NCBI RefSeq assembly: GCF_012932365.1
Contig: NZ_JAAIIH010000017.1
Location: 1-47,997 of the forward strand
Source of the DNA: Bifidobacterium moraviense
Lineage (GTDB): Bacteria > Actinomycetota > Actinomycetes > Actinomycetales > Bifidobacteriaceae
Reading direction: 5' to 3'
DNA length: 47,997 bases
Made by a program: the position numbers and the translations under genes. Of this stretch, positions 17,183 to 25,906 are shown one piece after another. A model generated the notes under the pieces. It was not told the origin of the DNA. It saw only the letters and a list, made by a program, of their open reading frames with translations, and searched no databases. Each line of letters begins with the position of its first letter. Within the stretch, counting starts at the first letter, position 1.

Positions 17183-17508
17183 GTCGTTCGTGGGCGGGGC
17201 GGGGAACGTGCAGAGGGCGTGCGGGCACGGAGACGGGAGGGCGCGTGGCGTTCCATCCACGGAGTTATCCACGAAGGGCCCGCGCGACACGCGCGAAACG
17301 GGGCTCCGCGGGGCACATTCGACCACATGTTCCGTGCGCCTTGGGGGAGCGGTCGCCGATGCGGCACAGTGGAATCACCGCATCGGAGCGCTTCGCCGGA
17401 CGACGCGGCCGGAACACCGCACGACCATCCTCCATCTCTCCGGCCGGGTCCCTGCAGAGGCGCGGCGCCCCGATGCGGGCCACATCACGTCTTCGGAAAG
17501 GAACGAAC
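17183..17508. other. 326-base gene-less leader region of ssb
   Basis: GC-rich with no supported ORF. It holds TTATCCACG near 17265, one base off a DnaA box and preceded by a second ATCCACG, so single or paired DnaA binding is conceivable. AAAGGA before 17509 is the ssb ribosome site. No clear -10 was found. Confidence 0.4.
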
Positions 17509-18129
17509 ATGGCAGCGCAGCAGGGCATCGTCACCGTCAACGGCTACTTGGGCAGCGACCCGATACGCATAGGGCAGTCGAGCACCCCGGTGAGCGTCTT
17601 CACGATGGCCACCACGCCGGGGTTCAGGAATCAGCAGACCGGGCAGTGGGTGGACATGCCCACCACGTGGCTGCGCATCAAGGCGTTCCGCGCGCTGGCC
17701 GCGAACGTGCTGGCGTCGCTGCACAAGGGCGATCCGGTGATCGTGACCGGGCAGATCGGCACCGAGCAGTGGAACGGCAAGGACGGCACGATGCAGAGCT
17801 CGATGGTGATCACCGCCACGAACATCGGGCACGATCTGAACACCGGGTGGACCAGATTCACCAAGACGCCCACGCGCCGGGACGGCGATCCCGTGGCGGG
17901 CGTGGCGGGAACGGCGGGCGCGGCGCCCGGTCCGATGCCGTTCGCGGCGAACGACCCGCACGCGCCGCAGCAGAACCAGTTCGCCGGACAGCCGCAGAAC
18001 ATGATGCAGCAGGCCGGGCCGTCGCAGCCGCAGTCGGCGGCGTCGCAGCAGATCGCGGATCCCTCGGCTGCCGCGGCGGTTGCGGCCGCGGCAGCCGTTC
18101 CGGCGCCGGAGGGACACGATGCGTACTGA
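17509..18129 (+). CDS. ssb: Single-stranded DNA-binding protein, orphan paralogue
   Basis: 206 residues. An N-terminal OB fold covers about 1-120: GIVTVNGYLGSDP, FTMATTPGF, WLRIKAFRALAANVLASLHKGDPVIVTGQI and a following ATNIGHDL strand match SSB proteins. The C-terminal half is a flexible Gln/Ala/Pro-rich tail. The tip ends EGHDAY rather than the acidic DDDIPF-type peptide that recruits partners, so partner binding may differ. It is not beside rpsF and rpsR, the usual site of the primary ssb, so this is probably a second copy for repair or DNA uptake. The start has AAAGGA eight bases upstream. A very strong hairpin follows. Confidence 0.92.
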   Translation: MAAQQGIVTVNGYLGSDPIRIGQSSTPVSVFTMATTPGFRNQQTGQWVDMPTTWLRIKAFRALAANVLASLHKGDPVIVTGQIGTEQWNGKDGTMQSSMVITATNIGHDLNTGWTRFTKTPTRRDGDPVAGVAGTAGAAPGPMPFAANDPHAPQQNQFAGQPQNMMQQAGPSQPQSAASQQIADPSAAAAVAAAAAVPAPEGHDAY

Positions 18130-18132
18130 ACG

Positions 18133-18177
18133 CGGACGGGCGGCGCCGCACCTCCTCGGTGCCGCGCCGCCCGTCCG
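18133..18177. terminator. 20-bp stem, 5-nt loop bidirectional terminator
   Basis: 18133-18152 pairs with 18158-18177 with one mismatch across loop TCCTC. It lies between the convergent ssb and pepO genes and could stop both transcripts. Confidence 0.8.
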
Positions 18178-18218
18178 TCGGTGACGTGGTCCCCTGAGAC
18201 CGCGGGACCCGCCGCACG

Positions 18219-20294
18219 CTACCAGATGCGCACGCGGTCCTCCGGATCGAGCCACATGCCGTCGCCGGGCTTCACGCCGAACGCCTCGGCGAACAGGTCC
18301 ACGTTGCGCGCGATGCCGTTCGTGCGGCATTCTGCGGGGGAGTGCGGGTCGATCTGCAGGTACTGCTCGGCCAGCTCGTCGCGGTTCTTGGTGCGCCAGA
18401 TCGAGGCGTAGCTCAGGAAGAAGCGCTGCAGGCCGGTGAATCCGTCCATCTCGGGCGCCTTGGCCAGCGCGGCGCGGATGGCCTCGGGGCTGCCGTCCTC
18501 GGCGCTGGACGGGTCGAGCGCGAACGCGTACGCCTTGAGCGCGATGTTCACGCCGCCCAGGTCGCCGATGTTCTCGCCGATGGTCAGCGCGCCGTTCACA
18601 TGCGGCGCTTTGCTGGGATCGTCCGCGTACTTGGCGGCGAGCTGCGCGGGCACGAAGGCGTTGTACTGCTCGATCAGCGCATGCGTGCGCTCTTCGAAGT
18701 GACGGCGGTCGTCGGCGGTCCACCAGTCGTTGAGACGGCCGTCGCCGTCGTACTTCGAGCCCTGATCGTCGAAGCCGTGACCGATCTCGTGGCCGATCAC
18801 CGCGCCGATGCCGCCGTAGTTGGCTGCATCCTCGGCGTTCGGATCGAAGAACGGCGGCTGCAGAATGGCGGCGGGGAACACGATCACGTTCATCGTCGGC
18901 TCGTAGTAGGCGTTCACCGTCTGCGGGTTCATGAGCCACTCGTCCTTGTCGACCGGCTGGCCGCACTTGGCGAGCTGGTAGGCGGATTCGTAGGCGTTGG
19001 CGGCGCGCATGTTCGCCGCCAGTCCGGCATCGGCATGCACTTCCAGCGCCGAATAGTCGCGCCAGTGGCTGGTGTAGCCGATCTTCGGCGAGAACTTGGC
19101 GAGCTTCTCCAGCGCCTTGGCGCGCGTCGCCTCGCCCAGCCAGTCGGAATGCTCGATCGAGACGTGGTACGCCTTGATGAGGTTGGCCACGAGCTCCTCC
19201 ATGCGCTCCTTGCTGGACTCGGGGAAGTGCAGGCGCACGTACTCGCGGCCCACGTCCTCGCCGCACACGCCGTTGACGAGCGACACCGCGCGCTTCCAGC
19301 GGTCGCGCATCTTCGTGGTGCCGGAAAGCACCTTGCCGTAGAAGTCGAAGCGCGCCTGCTCGAAGTCGTGGCTCAGGTAGCCGGCCCAGCCGATGAGCGT
19401 GTGCACGCGCGCCCACAGCTTGAGATCGTCCAGTTCGGCGGCATCCCAGTAGGCGTCCACGCCGGTCAGGAAGCTCGGCTCGTGCACGATGGTGTGCTTG
19501 AGCACGCCGAGCATGTCCACCTGCTGGTGGGCGGCTGCGGGCAGCGCATCGTACGCGGACTGCCAGGCTTCGGCCCAGGAGCGGATGTCGAAGTGGGCGA
19601 GCGCGGCGGCCAGATCGTCGAAGTCGGTGGGATTGTAGGTCTTGTCCTCATCGCGCGTAGCAACGTTGTCCCAGTGGTGCTTGGCGATGGCGGTTTCCAC
19701 GGCGAGGAACCGGCTGGCCTGCGCGGCCGCGTCCTCATCGTTGGCAGCGTATCCGGCGAGCGTGAGCAGACGCGCCACCATGGCCGTGTACTGTTCGCGC
19801 ACCGGCGCATAGCGGTCATCGCGGTAGTAGGCCTCGTCGGGCAGTGCCAGACCGCTCTGGCCGATGTGCGCGACGTTGCGGTCCGGGTCGCCCGGGTTGG
19901 GGTAGACGGCGATGCCGATCAGGTCCGGGCCGCCTTCGGGGTTGAGCGCGCCGAGCGTGCGCGTGAGCTCGGCCTTGCTGCCGACCGCGTCGATGGCGGC
20001 CAGATCGGCGCGGATCGGGTCGAGCCCGGCGGCCTCGATGGCGTCGGTGTCCAGGAAGCTGCGGTACAGCGCCTGCGACTTGGCGGCGGGGCAGTCGTCG
20101 GATTCGAGGATGTCGCGCACCTGATTCTCGGCGTCCTCGGCGAGCTTGTCGAACGAGCCGAAGCGCGAGCGGTCGTCCGGCAGGCGGTACGTGTCGATCC
20201 ACGGGCCGTTCACGTAGCGGAACAGGTCGTCGGTGGGCTTGGTGACGGAGGAGAAGGAATCCGGGTCGAGACCGGAGCGCAAAGCAGTGTTCAT
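18219..20294 (-). CDS. pepO: M13-family zinc endopeptidase (PepO/neprilysin type)
   Basis: A 691-residue metallopeptidase, without a signal peptide, probably cytoplasmic and processing oligopeptides. The zinc motif HEIGH is at 502-506 with catalytic E503; the third ligand is E574 in GENIGD; NAYYEP at 461-466 is the substrate-backbone motif; the ending SPAECRTNGIARN and following GDGMWLDPEDRVRIW are family hallmarks. The start at 20294 follows a minus-strand TAGGCT box by exactly seven bases without a Shine-Dalgarno, so it is probably leaderless; ten further in-frame upstream codons exist but would read through that box. It is monocistronic. Confidence 0.96.
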   Translation of the reverse strand: MNTALRSGLDPDSFSSVTKPTDDLFRYVNGPWIDTYRLPDDRSRFGSFDKLAEDAENQVRDILESDDCPAAKSQALYRSFLDTDAIEAAGLDPIRADLAAIDAVGSKAELTRTLGALNPEGGPDLIGIAVYPNPGDPDRNVAHIGQSGLALPDEAYYRDDRYAPVREQYTAMVARLLTLAGYAANDEDAAAQASRFLAVETAIAKHHWDNVATRDEDKTYNPTDFDDLAAALAHFDIRSWAEAWQSAYDALPAAAHQQVDMLGVLKHTIVHEPSFLTGVDAYWDAAELDDLKLWARVHTLIGWAGYLSHDFEQARFDFYGKVLSGTTKMRDRWKRAVSLVNGVCGEDVGREYVRLHFPESSKERMEELVANLIKAYHVSIEHSDWLGEATRAKALEKLAKFSPKIGYTSHWRDYSALEVHADAGLAANMRAANAYESAYQLAKCGQPVDKDEWLMNPQTVNAYYEPTMNVIVFPAAILQPPFFDPNAEDAANYGGIGAVIGHEIGHGFDDQGSKYDGDGRLNDWWTADDRRHFEERTHALIEQYNAFVPAQLAAKYADDPSKAPHVNGALTIGENIGDLGGVNIALKAYAFALDPSSAEDGSPEAIRAALAKAPEMDGFTGLQRFFLSYASIWRTKNRDELAEQYLQIDPHSPAECRTNGIARNVDLFAEAFGVKPGDGMWLDPEDRVRIW

Positions 20295-20301
20295 GCGGCC
20301 C

Positions 20302-20307
20302 AGCCTA
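20302..20307 (-). promoter_or_regulatory. Candidate -10 box (TAGGCT) for leaderless pepO
   Basis: On the minus strand TAGGCT, seven bases, then ATG 20294. No ribosome site precedes the start codon. Confidence 0.5.
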
Positions 20308-20434
20308 ACGGCGTTCGGCGACACGGGAGTACGCCGCGCGTGAAGTCGGAAGTGCGCCCGCCGCGCGTGAGCTCGGCCGTCCTGTGGTTGGCGTTGCCGC
20401 GGTGCTGCCGTTCGGCTGTCGTTGTCTCAATGTC

Positions 20435-20690
20435 GTTGCCTGGTTGCCGTCGTCGCGTGTGGCGTTGTCTTGGGCGCGGCTGTTGTTGGGCTGTTGCTGT
20501 CCGGCAGCGGTCGGTTCAACGTTGTCCGGTTGCCGTCATCTCGTGTGGTGTTGTCTCGGGTGCTGCTGTCTGGCTGTTGTTGGCTGTTGCTGTCCGGCAG
20601 CGGTCGGTTCAACGTTGTCCGGCTGCCATCATCTCGTGTGGTGTTGCCTCGGGTGCTGCTGCGCGACCGTTGTTGTCTGGCTGTTGCTGT
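20435..20690. repeat. Tandem repeat of about 93 bp, three units
   Basis: Units begin GTTGYCYGGYTGCCRTC at 20435, 20521 and 20614, giving periods of 86 and 93 bases; the third unit is incomplete. The plus strand is rich in G and T. Because 93 is a multiple of three, frames stay open on both strands, but none shows a ribosome site or a recognisable domain, so I read it as non-coding. It is the first part of the 1274-base gene-less interval 20295-21568. Confidence 0.85.
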
Positions 20691-20841
20691 CCTCATCGTC
20701 TGTTGCGTGGCTGCCGTTGTCTGCTTGCCGTCTGCTGCTTGGCTTGTTGCCGTCCGTCCGTAGTTGTCCGTCCATCATCGTCCAGATGCAGTTCACGTTC
20801 CCTTTGGCACCGTGGCTTGTGTCACCTCAATGTGTCACATC

Positions 20842-21271
20842 GTCACGCGGAGCGCCTTCCCCGTCACGCGGAGCGCCTTCCCCGTCACGCGGAGCGCCCG
20901 CTCCCTGTGACGGACCTTGCAGAATCGTTGCAATGGCGCCGTTTTGAGCACTGCCGTCACCGGGAGCGTCCGCGCCGTGTGACGCAGTGGCCGCTCCGCG
21001 TGACGCAGGGTGCGCTCCGCGTGACGGGGTGGGCGCTTCGTGTGATGTGTAGGCGGTCGGTGTCGTGGCACGGCTCGGCGTCACGTGGAGCGCCGCTCGC
21101 GTCACGTGGGCGCGCCTTGTCCGTCACGTGGAGCGTCCGCGCCGTGTGACGCAGCGGCTGGAAACGTCTTCGTTCCGGCGTTTTGACGCGGTGCGTCACC
21201 GGGAGCGTCCGCTCCGTGTGACGCAGGGTGCGCTCCGTGTGACGATGTGGCCGTGCCGTGTGATGTGTAGG
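20842..21271. repeat. Head-to-head array of GTCACGYGGASCG motifs, locus A (duplicated module)
   Basis: Forward copies of the 13-base motif start at 20842, 20863, 20884, 20956, 21080, 21101, 21123 and 21195. Reverse copies start at 20899, 20971, 20992, 21013, 21034, 21138, 21210, 21231 and 21252. Spacing is 21-22 bases inside each arm. The order is three forward plus one reverse (a 28-base palindrome), a 44-base spacer, then one forward and several reverse. The module is present twice, offset by 238-239 bases; the second has one reverse unit fewer. Each spacer holds a small hairpin followed by TTTT (20917-20945 and 21160-21184). Copies vary by one to three bases. No gene is supported here. Confidence 0.88.
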
Positions 21272-21299
21272 CGGTCGGTGTTGTGGCACGGCTCGGCGT

Positions 21300-21568
21300 A
21301 CTGCGGCGGCAGGTGTTGCGCGAAGGCTGGAAACTCTTATTCGGACAATGTGTTGTGCGATGTTCGGACTTTCAGGGAACGTTCATGCGGCGTCCATAGC
21401 GTGCGGAAGCAGAACGACGGACGAACCGCTTCCGAGCCGCTTCCGAGCCGCGTCGCGACGGATCGCGGCGACAAGGAGGCGGGCATCGTCCGCGATCCGA
21501 CGTGCGATCCGGCGCCACGCGATGCGTCGCATCGGACCGCGGACGGACGGGACAGGAAAGGAACGATC
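21300..21568. other. Leader region of the DUF308 gene
   Basis: No supported gene. It contains a repeated CCGCTTCCGAG (two units near 21428-21450) and a 15-base palindrome CGATGCGTCGCATCG shortly before the GGAAAGG ribosome site at about 21555-21561. The promoter is not clear. Confidence 0.4.
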
Positions 21569-22639
21569 ATGAGCGATCCCAATGGCTTCTCGAACGATGG
21601 CTTCTCGAACGATGGCTTCCCGAACAACGACGGGACGAACAGTAACAACAACGGCGGGGCGAACAACGGAACGGACGGATTCGGCGTCCGGAACGCCGCG
21701 AGCGGTACGAACCCGTCGAACGGCGCCGGCGAGGCGCACGGCACGCCCTCCGCCGACTCCGATCCGAACCGGCGGCCGCAGTACGCGGAGAACCCCAACG
21801 GCTACGGCGCCAACTACGTCAACCAGCCGCCGCAGGGACAGCCGCAGGGCCAGCAGCCCCCGCAGTACGGCCAGCCCTACGCCTACGCGCCGAACCAGCA
21901 GTACGGCTACGGTCCGCAGTACGGCTACGGCCCGCAGCAGCCCCAGTACGGCCAGTACCAGTACGGCCAGCCCGGTCAGCAGCCCAACCAGCCCAACCAG
22001 CAGAACCCCCAGAACCCGCAGAACCCCTCCGACTGGGCCTCGGACTTCGCCCGCGCCGGATTCGACCCGTTCAAGCTCATCGAGACCATGCTGCCTCAGC
22101 GCGCCAAGAACTGGATCCGCGGCATCTATGCGGTGGTGGGCGTCACGGCGCTGGTCATCGGCATCGCGCTGCTGGTGTGGCCCGGCCCCACGCTCACGGT
22201 GGTCACGGTGGCGTTGGGCATCTACTTCCTCGTCTCCGGCATCGTGCGCGCGGTCACCGCGGTGGCGGCGCAGGGGCTGCCGTCCGGCTGGCGCGTGCTG
22301 GACGTGCTCGTGGGCGTGCTGCTGACCGTGGGCGGCATCGTGGTGCTCAAGAACACCGCTATGTCCGCATCCGCGCTGCTCGTGCTCACCACCTGCATGG
22401 TGGGCATCGGCTGGATCATGGAGGGCTTCATGGGCCTCATGGAGTCGTGGCGCGTGCCCTCGTCCGGCTGGGCGGTGGCGTACGGCCTGGTGTCCATCGT
22501 GGCCGGCTTCATCGTGCTGGTGACGCCGATGGAGTCCACGGTCTTCCTGGTGGTCTTCGCCGGATGCGCCCTCGTGGTGATGGGCGTCACGGCGCTGGTG
22601 CGCGCGTTCACGTTCGGCCGCGTGCGGCGCGGACGCTGA
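21569..22639 (+). CDS. DUF308 (HdeD-like) membrane protein with a long disordered N-terminus
   Basis: 356 residues. The first 150 or so are low complexity: Asn/Asp/Gly repeats (FSNDGFSNDGF), then a Gln/Tyr/Pro-rich stretch of QYGYGP and QYGQ units, predicted cytoplasmic and disordered. Six hydrophobic helices follow in paired fashion (WIRGIYAVVGVTALVIGIALLVW onward), the layout of HdeD/DUF308 proteins, some of which are linked to acid stress; the role here is not known. The start ATG 21569 has GGAAAGGA upstream. It stands alone between the repeat-rich interval and map. Confidence 0.82.
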   Translation: MSDPNGFSNDGFSNDGFPNNDGTNSNNNGGANNGTDGFGVRNAASGTNPSNGAGEAHGTPSADSDPNRRPQYAENPNGYGANYVNQPPQGQPQGQQPPQYGQPYAYAPNQQYGYGPQYGYGPQQPQYGQYQYGQPGQQPNQPNQQNPQNPQNPSDWASDFARAGFDPFKLIETMLPQRAKNWIRGIYAVVGVTALVIGIALLVWPGPTLTVVTVALGIYFLVSGIVRAVTAVAAQGLPSGWRVLDVLVGVLLTVGGIVVLKNTAMSASALLVLTTCMVGIGWIMEGFMGLMESWRVPSSGWAVAYGLVSIVAGFIVLVTPMESTVFLVVFAGCALVVMGVTALVRAFTFGRVRRGR

Positions 22640-22706
22640 CGCCCCGCGATGTTGGGCGCTCGCGCTAGGGTGAAGGCAATCCGGTCGTTTCGGTAGAAAG
22701 ACATCC

Positions 22707-23483
22707 ATGATTGAACTCAAGACGCCTCAGGAAATCGAGGAAATGAAGCCCGCCGGCCGCTTCGTGGGCCACATCCTGCGCGAACTGCGCGAGATGACCA
22801 AGGTCGGCACCAACCTGCTGGAGATCGACGAATTCGTGCACAAGAGGATCGTCGACCGCAAGGGCGCCGAATCCTGCTACGTGGACTACGCGCCCGACTT
22901 CGGCACCGGTCCGTTCGCGCACTACATCTGCACGTCCGTCAACGACGCGGTGCTGCACGGCGTGCCCTACGACTACAACCTCAGGGACGGCGACCTCGTC
23001 TCCCTCGACCTCGCGATCAGCGTGGACGGCTGGGTGGGCGACTCCGCCATCAGCTTCGTGGTCGGCAAGGATCAGGATCCCGAGGACCTGCGCCTCATCA
23101 AGTGCACCGAGGAGGCGCTCGCCGCCGCCATCGAGGTGGCGCAGCCCGGCAACCGTCTGGGCGACGTGTCGAGCACCGTGGGCGATATCGCGCGCGAGTA
23201 CGGCTACCCGATCAACCTCGAGTTCGGCGGCCACGGCGTGGGCCACATCATGCACGGCGACCCGCATGTGCCGAACGACGGCCGCGCGCATCACGGCTAC
23301 AAGCTGCGCCCGGGTCTGGTGATCGCCATCGAGCCATGGTTCCTCAAGACCACGGACGAGATCTTCCAGGATCCGAAGGACGGCTGGACGCTGCGTTCCT
23401 CCGACGGCTCGCGCGGCGCGCACACCGAGCACACCATCGCCATCACCGAGAACGGTCCGGTGATCCTCACCACGCGCGACTGA
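22707..23483 (+). CDS. map: Methionine aminopeptidase, type I
   Basis: 258 residues. It removes the initiator methionine from nascent proteins and uses two metal ions. The five ligands are visible: D101 and D112 (SLDLAISVDGWVGDSAISF), H176 (GGHGVGH), E209 (VIAIEPWF) and E241 (HTEHT). The substrate histidine is probably H84. The length is typical for type I. The ATG has GTAGAAAG upstream and a possible TAGGGT box near 22667. A T-tract terminator follows at 23513. Confidence 0.97.
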   Translation: MIELKTPQEIEEMKPAGRFVGHILRELREMTKVGTNLLEIDEFVHKRIVDRKGAESCYVDYAPDFGTGPFAHYICTSVNDAVLHGVPYDYNLRDGDLVSLDLAISVDGWVGDSAISFVVGKDQDPEDLRLIKCTEEALAAAIEVAQPGNRLGDVSSTVGDIAREYGYPINLEFGGHGVGHIMHGDPHVPNDGRAHHGYKLRPGLVIAIEPWFLKTTDEIFQDPKDGWTLRSSDGSRGAHTEHTIAITENGPVILTTRD

Positions 23484-23512
23484 TCGCGACCGATCGCGCA
23501 TTCGCTGGCTGC

Positions 23513-23549
23513 GGCCGGGCTTCGCTTCGTGCGGGCCCGGCCTTTCGTT
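23513..23549 (+). terminator. Rho-independent terminator of map
   Basis: GGCCGGGC (23513-23520) pairs with GCCCGGCC (23535-23542), followed at once by TTTCGTTT. This is one of the few hairpins in the window with a clear T-tract. Confidence 0.8.
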
Positions 23550-23681
23550 TGCCGATTTGCTCCCGCCGCGATACCCGCGCGCTGCGGCGGCCGTCGCCGT
23601 GCCCATATTGCAGTCACGAAACACGGCGATTACACACGCGGTTGCTATGGTGGGCAGAACTTCGCAACGAAAGGGGCGCGC

Positions 23682-24974
23682 ATGGCCACTGCAAAGCTGG
23701 ACGTCGATTCGAGCAAGTTCGAGCTGCCGGTGGTCGAGGCCTCGGCCGGCCCGGACGGCATCGTGGTGTCCAAACTGCGCAACGACGGCTGGGTGACGCT
23801 GGACCCGGGATTCCTCACGACCGCCCAGTGCGAGTCGAAGATCACGTACATCGACGGCCAGCATTCCATCCTGCGCTACCGCGGCTACCCGATCGAGCAG
23901 CTGTGCGAGCAGTCCGACTTCCTTGAGGTCGCGTGGCTGCTGCGCTACGGCGAACTGCCCACCAAGTCCGAATTCGACCAGTTCGTCAAGGACATCAACC
24001 ACCGCACGATGGTGGGCGAGGACTTCCGCACGTTCATGGGCTCGTTCCCGCGCACCGCGCACCCGATGAGCGTGCTCGCCTCGGCCGTGAACGCGCTGGC
24101 CACGTTCTATCCGGACACCACGGACATCGAGGACTCGGACCAGCTGGACGAGGCGGCCACCATCATCATGGCGAAGGTGCGCACGATCGTGAGCTACATC
24201 TTCCGCCGCCGCCGCGACGAGCCGATGCTCTACCCGGACTACGCGCGCGGCTACGTGGACGACTTCCTCAGGATGTGCTTCGCGGTGCCGTACGAGCCGT
24301 TCGAATCCGATCCGCTGTACGTGCACGCGCTCGGCCGCCTGCTCATCATCCATGCCGACCACGAGCAGAACTGCTCCACGTCCGTGGTGCGCATCGCCGG
24401 CTCCGCACACGCCAATCTGTATTCGGCGGTGGCTGCCGGCATCAACGCGTTGTCCGGCCCGCTGCACGGCGGCGCCAACGAGGCGGTGCTGCGCCAGCTC
24501 AAGGCGATCCGCGACTCGGGCAAGAGCGTGAAGGAGTTCGTGGAGGACGCCAAGGCCAGCGGCACGCGCATCTCCGGGCTCGGCCACCGCGTGTACAAGT
24601 CGTACGATCCGCGCGCGGCCATCGCCCGCCACTACATGGACCAGATCATGGAGCGCGAGGACACGTCCAAGCTGCCGAGCGACGAGCGCGCGCTGTTCGA
24701 CGTGGCGAAGGAGCTGGAGGCGATCGCCCTGAGCGACGACTACTTCGTCTCGCGCAACCTGTATCCGAACGTCGACTTCTATACCGGCCTGATCTACCGC
24801 GCCATCGGCTTCGATCCGGCCATGTTCACCACGCTGTTCGCGCTGGGGCGCATCCCCGGATGGATCGCGCAGTACCGCGAGATGCTCGCCGACCCGAACA
24901 CCAGGATCGGCCGTCCGCGCCAGGTCTACACCGGCGCCACGCTGCGCGACTACGTGCCCATCGACCAGCGCTAG
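23682..24974 (+). CDS. gltA: Citrate synthase
   Basis: 430 residues, the hexameric type II form. It condenses oxaloacetate and acetyl-CoA; in bifidobacteria, which lack a full TCA cycle, it feeds 2-oxoglutarate and glutamate synthesis. Catalytic residues are visible: H262 (GPLHGGANEAV), H302 (GLGHRVYK) and D365 (PNVDFYTG); H227 in ADHEQNCSTS is a further conserved position. The C-terminus with GRPRQVYTGATLRDYVP is diagnostic. The start has GAAAGGGG upstream and a TATGGT -10-like box near 23646. An in-frame extension to 23529 is not supported by a ribosome site. Confidence 0.97.
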   Translation: MATAKLDVDSSKFELPVVEASAGPDGIVVSKLRNDGWVTLDPGFLTTAQCESKITYIDGQHSILRYRGYPIEQLCEQSDFLEVAWLLRYGELPTKSEFDQFVKDINHRTMVGEDFRTFMGSFPRTAHPMSVLASAVNALATFYPDTTDIEDSDQLDEAATIIMAKVRTIVSYIFRRRRDEPMLYPDYARGYVDDFLRMCFAVPYEPFESDPLYVHALGRLLIIHADHEQNCSTSVVRIAGSAHANLYSAVAAGINALSGPLHGGANEAVLRQLKAIRDSGKSVKEFVEDAKASGTRISGLGHRVYKSYDPRAAIARHYMDQIMEREDTSKLPSDERALFDVAKELEAIALSDDYFVSRNLYPNVDFYTGLIYRAIGFDPAMFTTLFALGRIPGWIAQYREMLADPNTRIGRPRQVYTGATLRDYVPIDQR

Positions 24975-25008
24975 GCGCTGAGTGGGCGGTGGGCGTCGGA
25001 CCCGGAAG

Positions 25009-25031
25009 GGCCGTATACTGGACGTACGGCC
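25009..25031 (+). promoter_or_regulatory. Promoter with TATACT -10 inside an inverted repeat
   Basis: GGCCGTA (25009-25015) and TACGGCC (25025-25031) are perfect inverted arms nine bases apart, and the TATACT box (25014-25019) begins inside the left arm. This would place an operator over the -10 and start site of the lipoprotein gene at 25099. Confidence 0.55.
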
Positions 25032-25098
25032 GCAAGGGATGTCAGTGCCGTGTCCTCGGCCGCGCAGCCACGGTGAACGTCGAGGCGAAAGGCCGGTC

Positions 25099-25872
25099 AT
25101 GGACGGTCGGGGGAATGCGAAGGTCCGCCGCGGGATGCGGTACGCGCGATGGCGCGTGGCGCTGGGGGCGGTGTTGTGCGCGCTGGCGCTGTGCGCCGGA
25201 TGCGGCGGCGCGACGAACGGCGCGGCGACGCCGTCGGACATCCCCAGCGACGCGCTGATGCAGGGCGTGCGCTCCACGTACGGGCAGTACGAGCATACGG
25301 TGACGCTGATACCGGCGTATCGGCAGCAGATCGAGGATCTTCTGCAGCGCAACGTCTATCGGGGCGGCAGTGAACCCGTGGAGGCCGTGATCGCGGACGG
25401 CGTGATCACGGCCGACGAGATGGACGAGCTGGAACGCGGCGTGGTGGCCTGTTACGCCAAGTACGATCTGCAGACGAACGTCGACTACTACTTCAACGAG
25501 TACGGCTTCGGCATGCATCATTGGGATCTGTCGCATCATGACTTCCTCAGGGATCCGGGGCGCATCAACCAACTGGAACTGGAATGCGAATTCGATTCCG
25601 GATATTCGGTGGTGTCTCAGTACTACTGGCAGGCCTATACGAATCCCGACAACATCGACATCAAGCCGTATCAGTACCAATGCCTCAAGGAGCACGACCT
25701 GCTCGCCATGGATCTGCTCATGTATGAGGACTATCTGCGCGCGTACAACGGGCAGCGCTCCGGTCCTCTGGTCAAGGGCATGCTGAGCACCACGCCGCTC
25801 ATCAACGCGCAGGTGCTGCGGTGCGACTCCGACCCGCTGCACAACATCGCGAACTCGCCGTTGGGTAGGTGA
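25099..25872 (+). CDS. Putative lipoprotein of unknown function, paralogue 1
   Basis: 257 residues. Basic N-terminus, hydrophobic core and a LALCAGC sequence resembling a lipobox, with a Cys near residue 39 as candidate lipidated residue; the -3 position is atypical (Cys). The mature protein shares with the next gene the order: TTYxQY-like start, ADxxITAxEMxELE helix, a segment with xNVDYxF, NPDNIDxxPYxxQC, and the ending SDPLHNIANSPL. Paired cysteines suggest disulfides outside the cell. The start has GAAAGG seven bases upstream. With its paralogue it precedes a MacAB-like operon. No function is known to me. Confidence 0.75.
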   Translation: MDGRGNAKVRRGMRYARWRVALGAVLCALALCAGCGGATNGAATPSDIPSDALMQGVRSTYGQYEHTVTLIPAYRQQIEDLLQRNVYRGGSEPVEAVIADGVITADEMDELERGVVACYAKYDLQTNVDYYFNEYGFGMHHWDLSHHDFLRDPGRINQLELECEFDSGYSVVSQYYWQAYTNPDNIDIKPYQYQCLKEHDLLAMDLLMYEDYLRAYNGQRSGPLVKGMLSTTPLINAQVLRCDSDPLHNIANSPLGR

Positions 25873-25906
25873 ATTTGATCCGAAAGACGAAAGAAAGGAG
25901 ACGATG

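Noticed and set aside
17255..17280. Replication origin suggested by a DnaA-box-like TTATCCACG
   Set aside because: Only one or two imperfect boxes, no AT-rich unwinding element and no dnaA or dnaN nearby.
20427..20696. 89-residue minus-strand repeat ORF
   Set aside because: It has no ribosome site, no domain and exists only within the 93-bp tandem repeat.
18342..21149. Long plus-strand frame over pepO and the repeat arrays
   Set aside because: It is antisense to a clear M13 peptidase and continues only because the 21-base repeats keep the frame open.
20842..21271. CRISPR array
   Set aside because: Units are 13-base motifs every 21 bases in both orientations with no 25-40 base unique spacers, and no cas gene is in the window.
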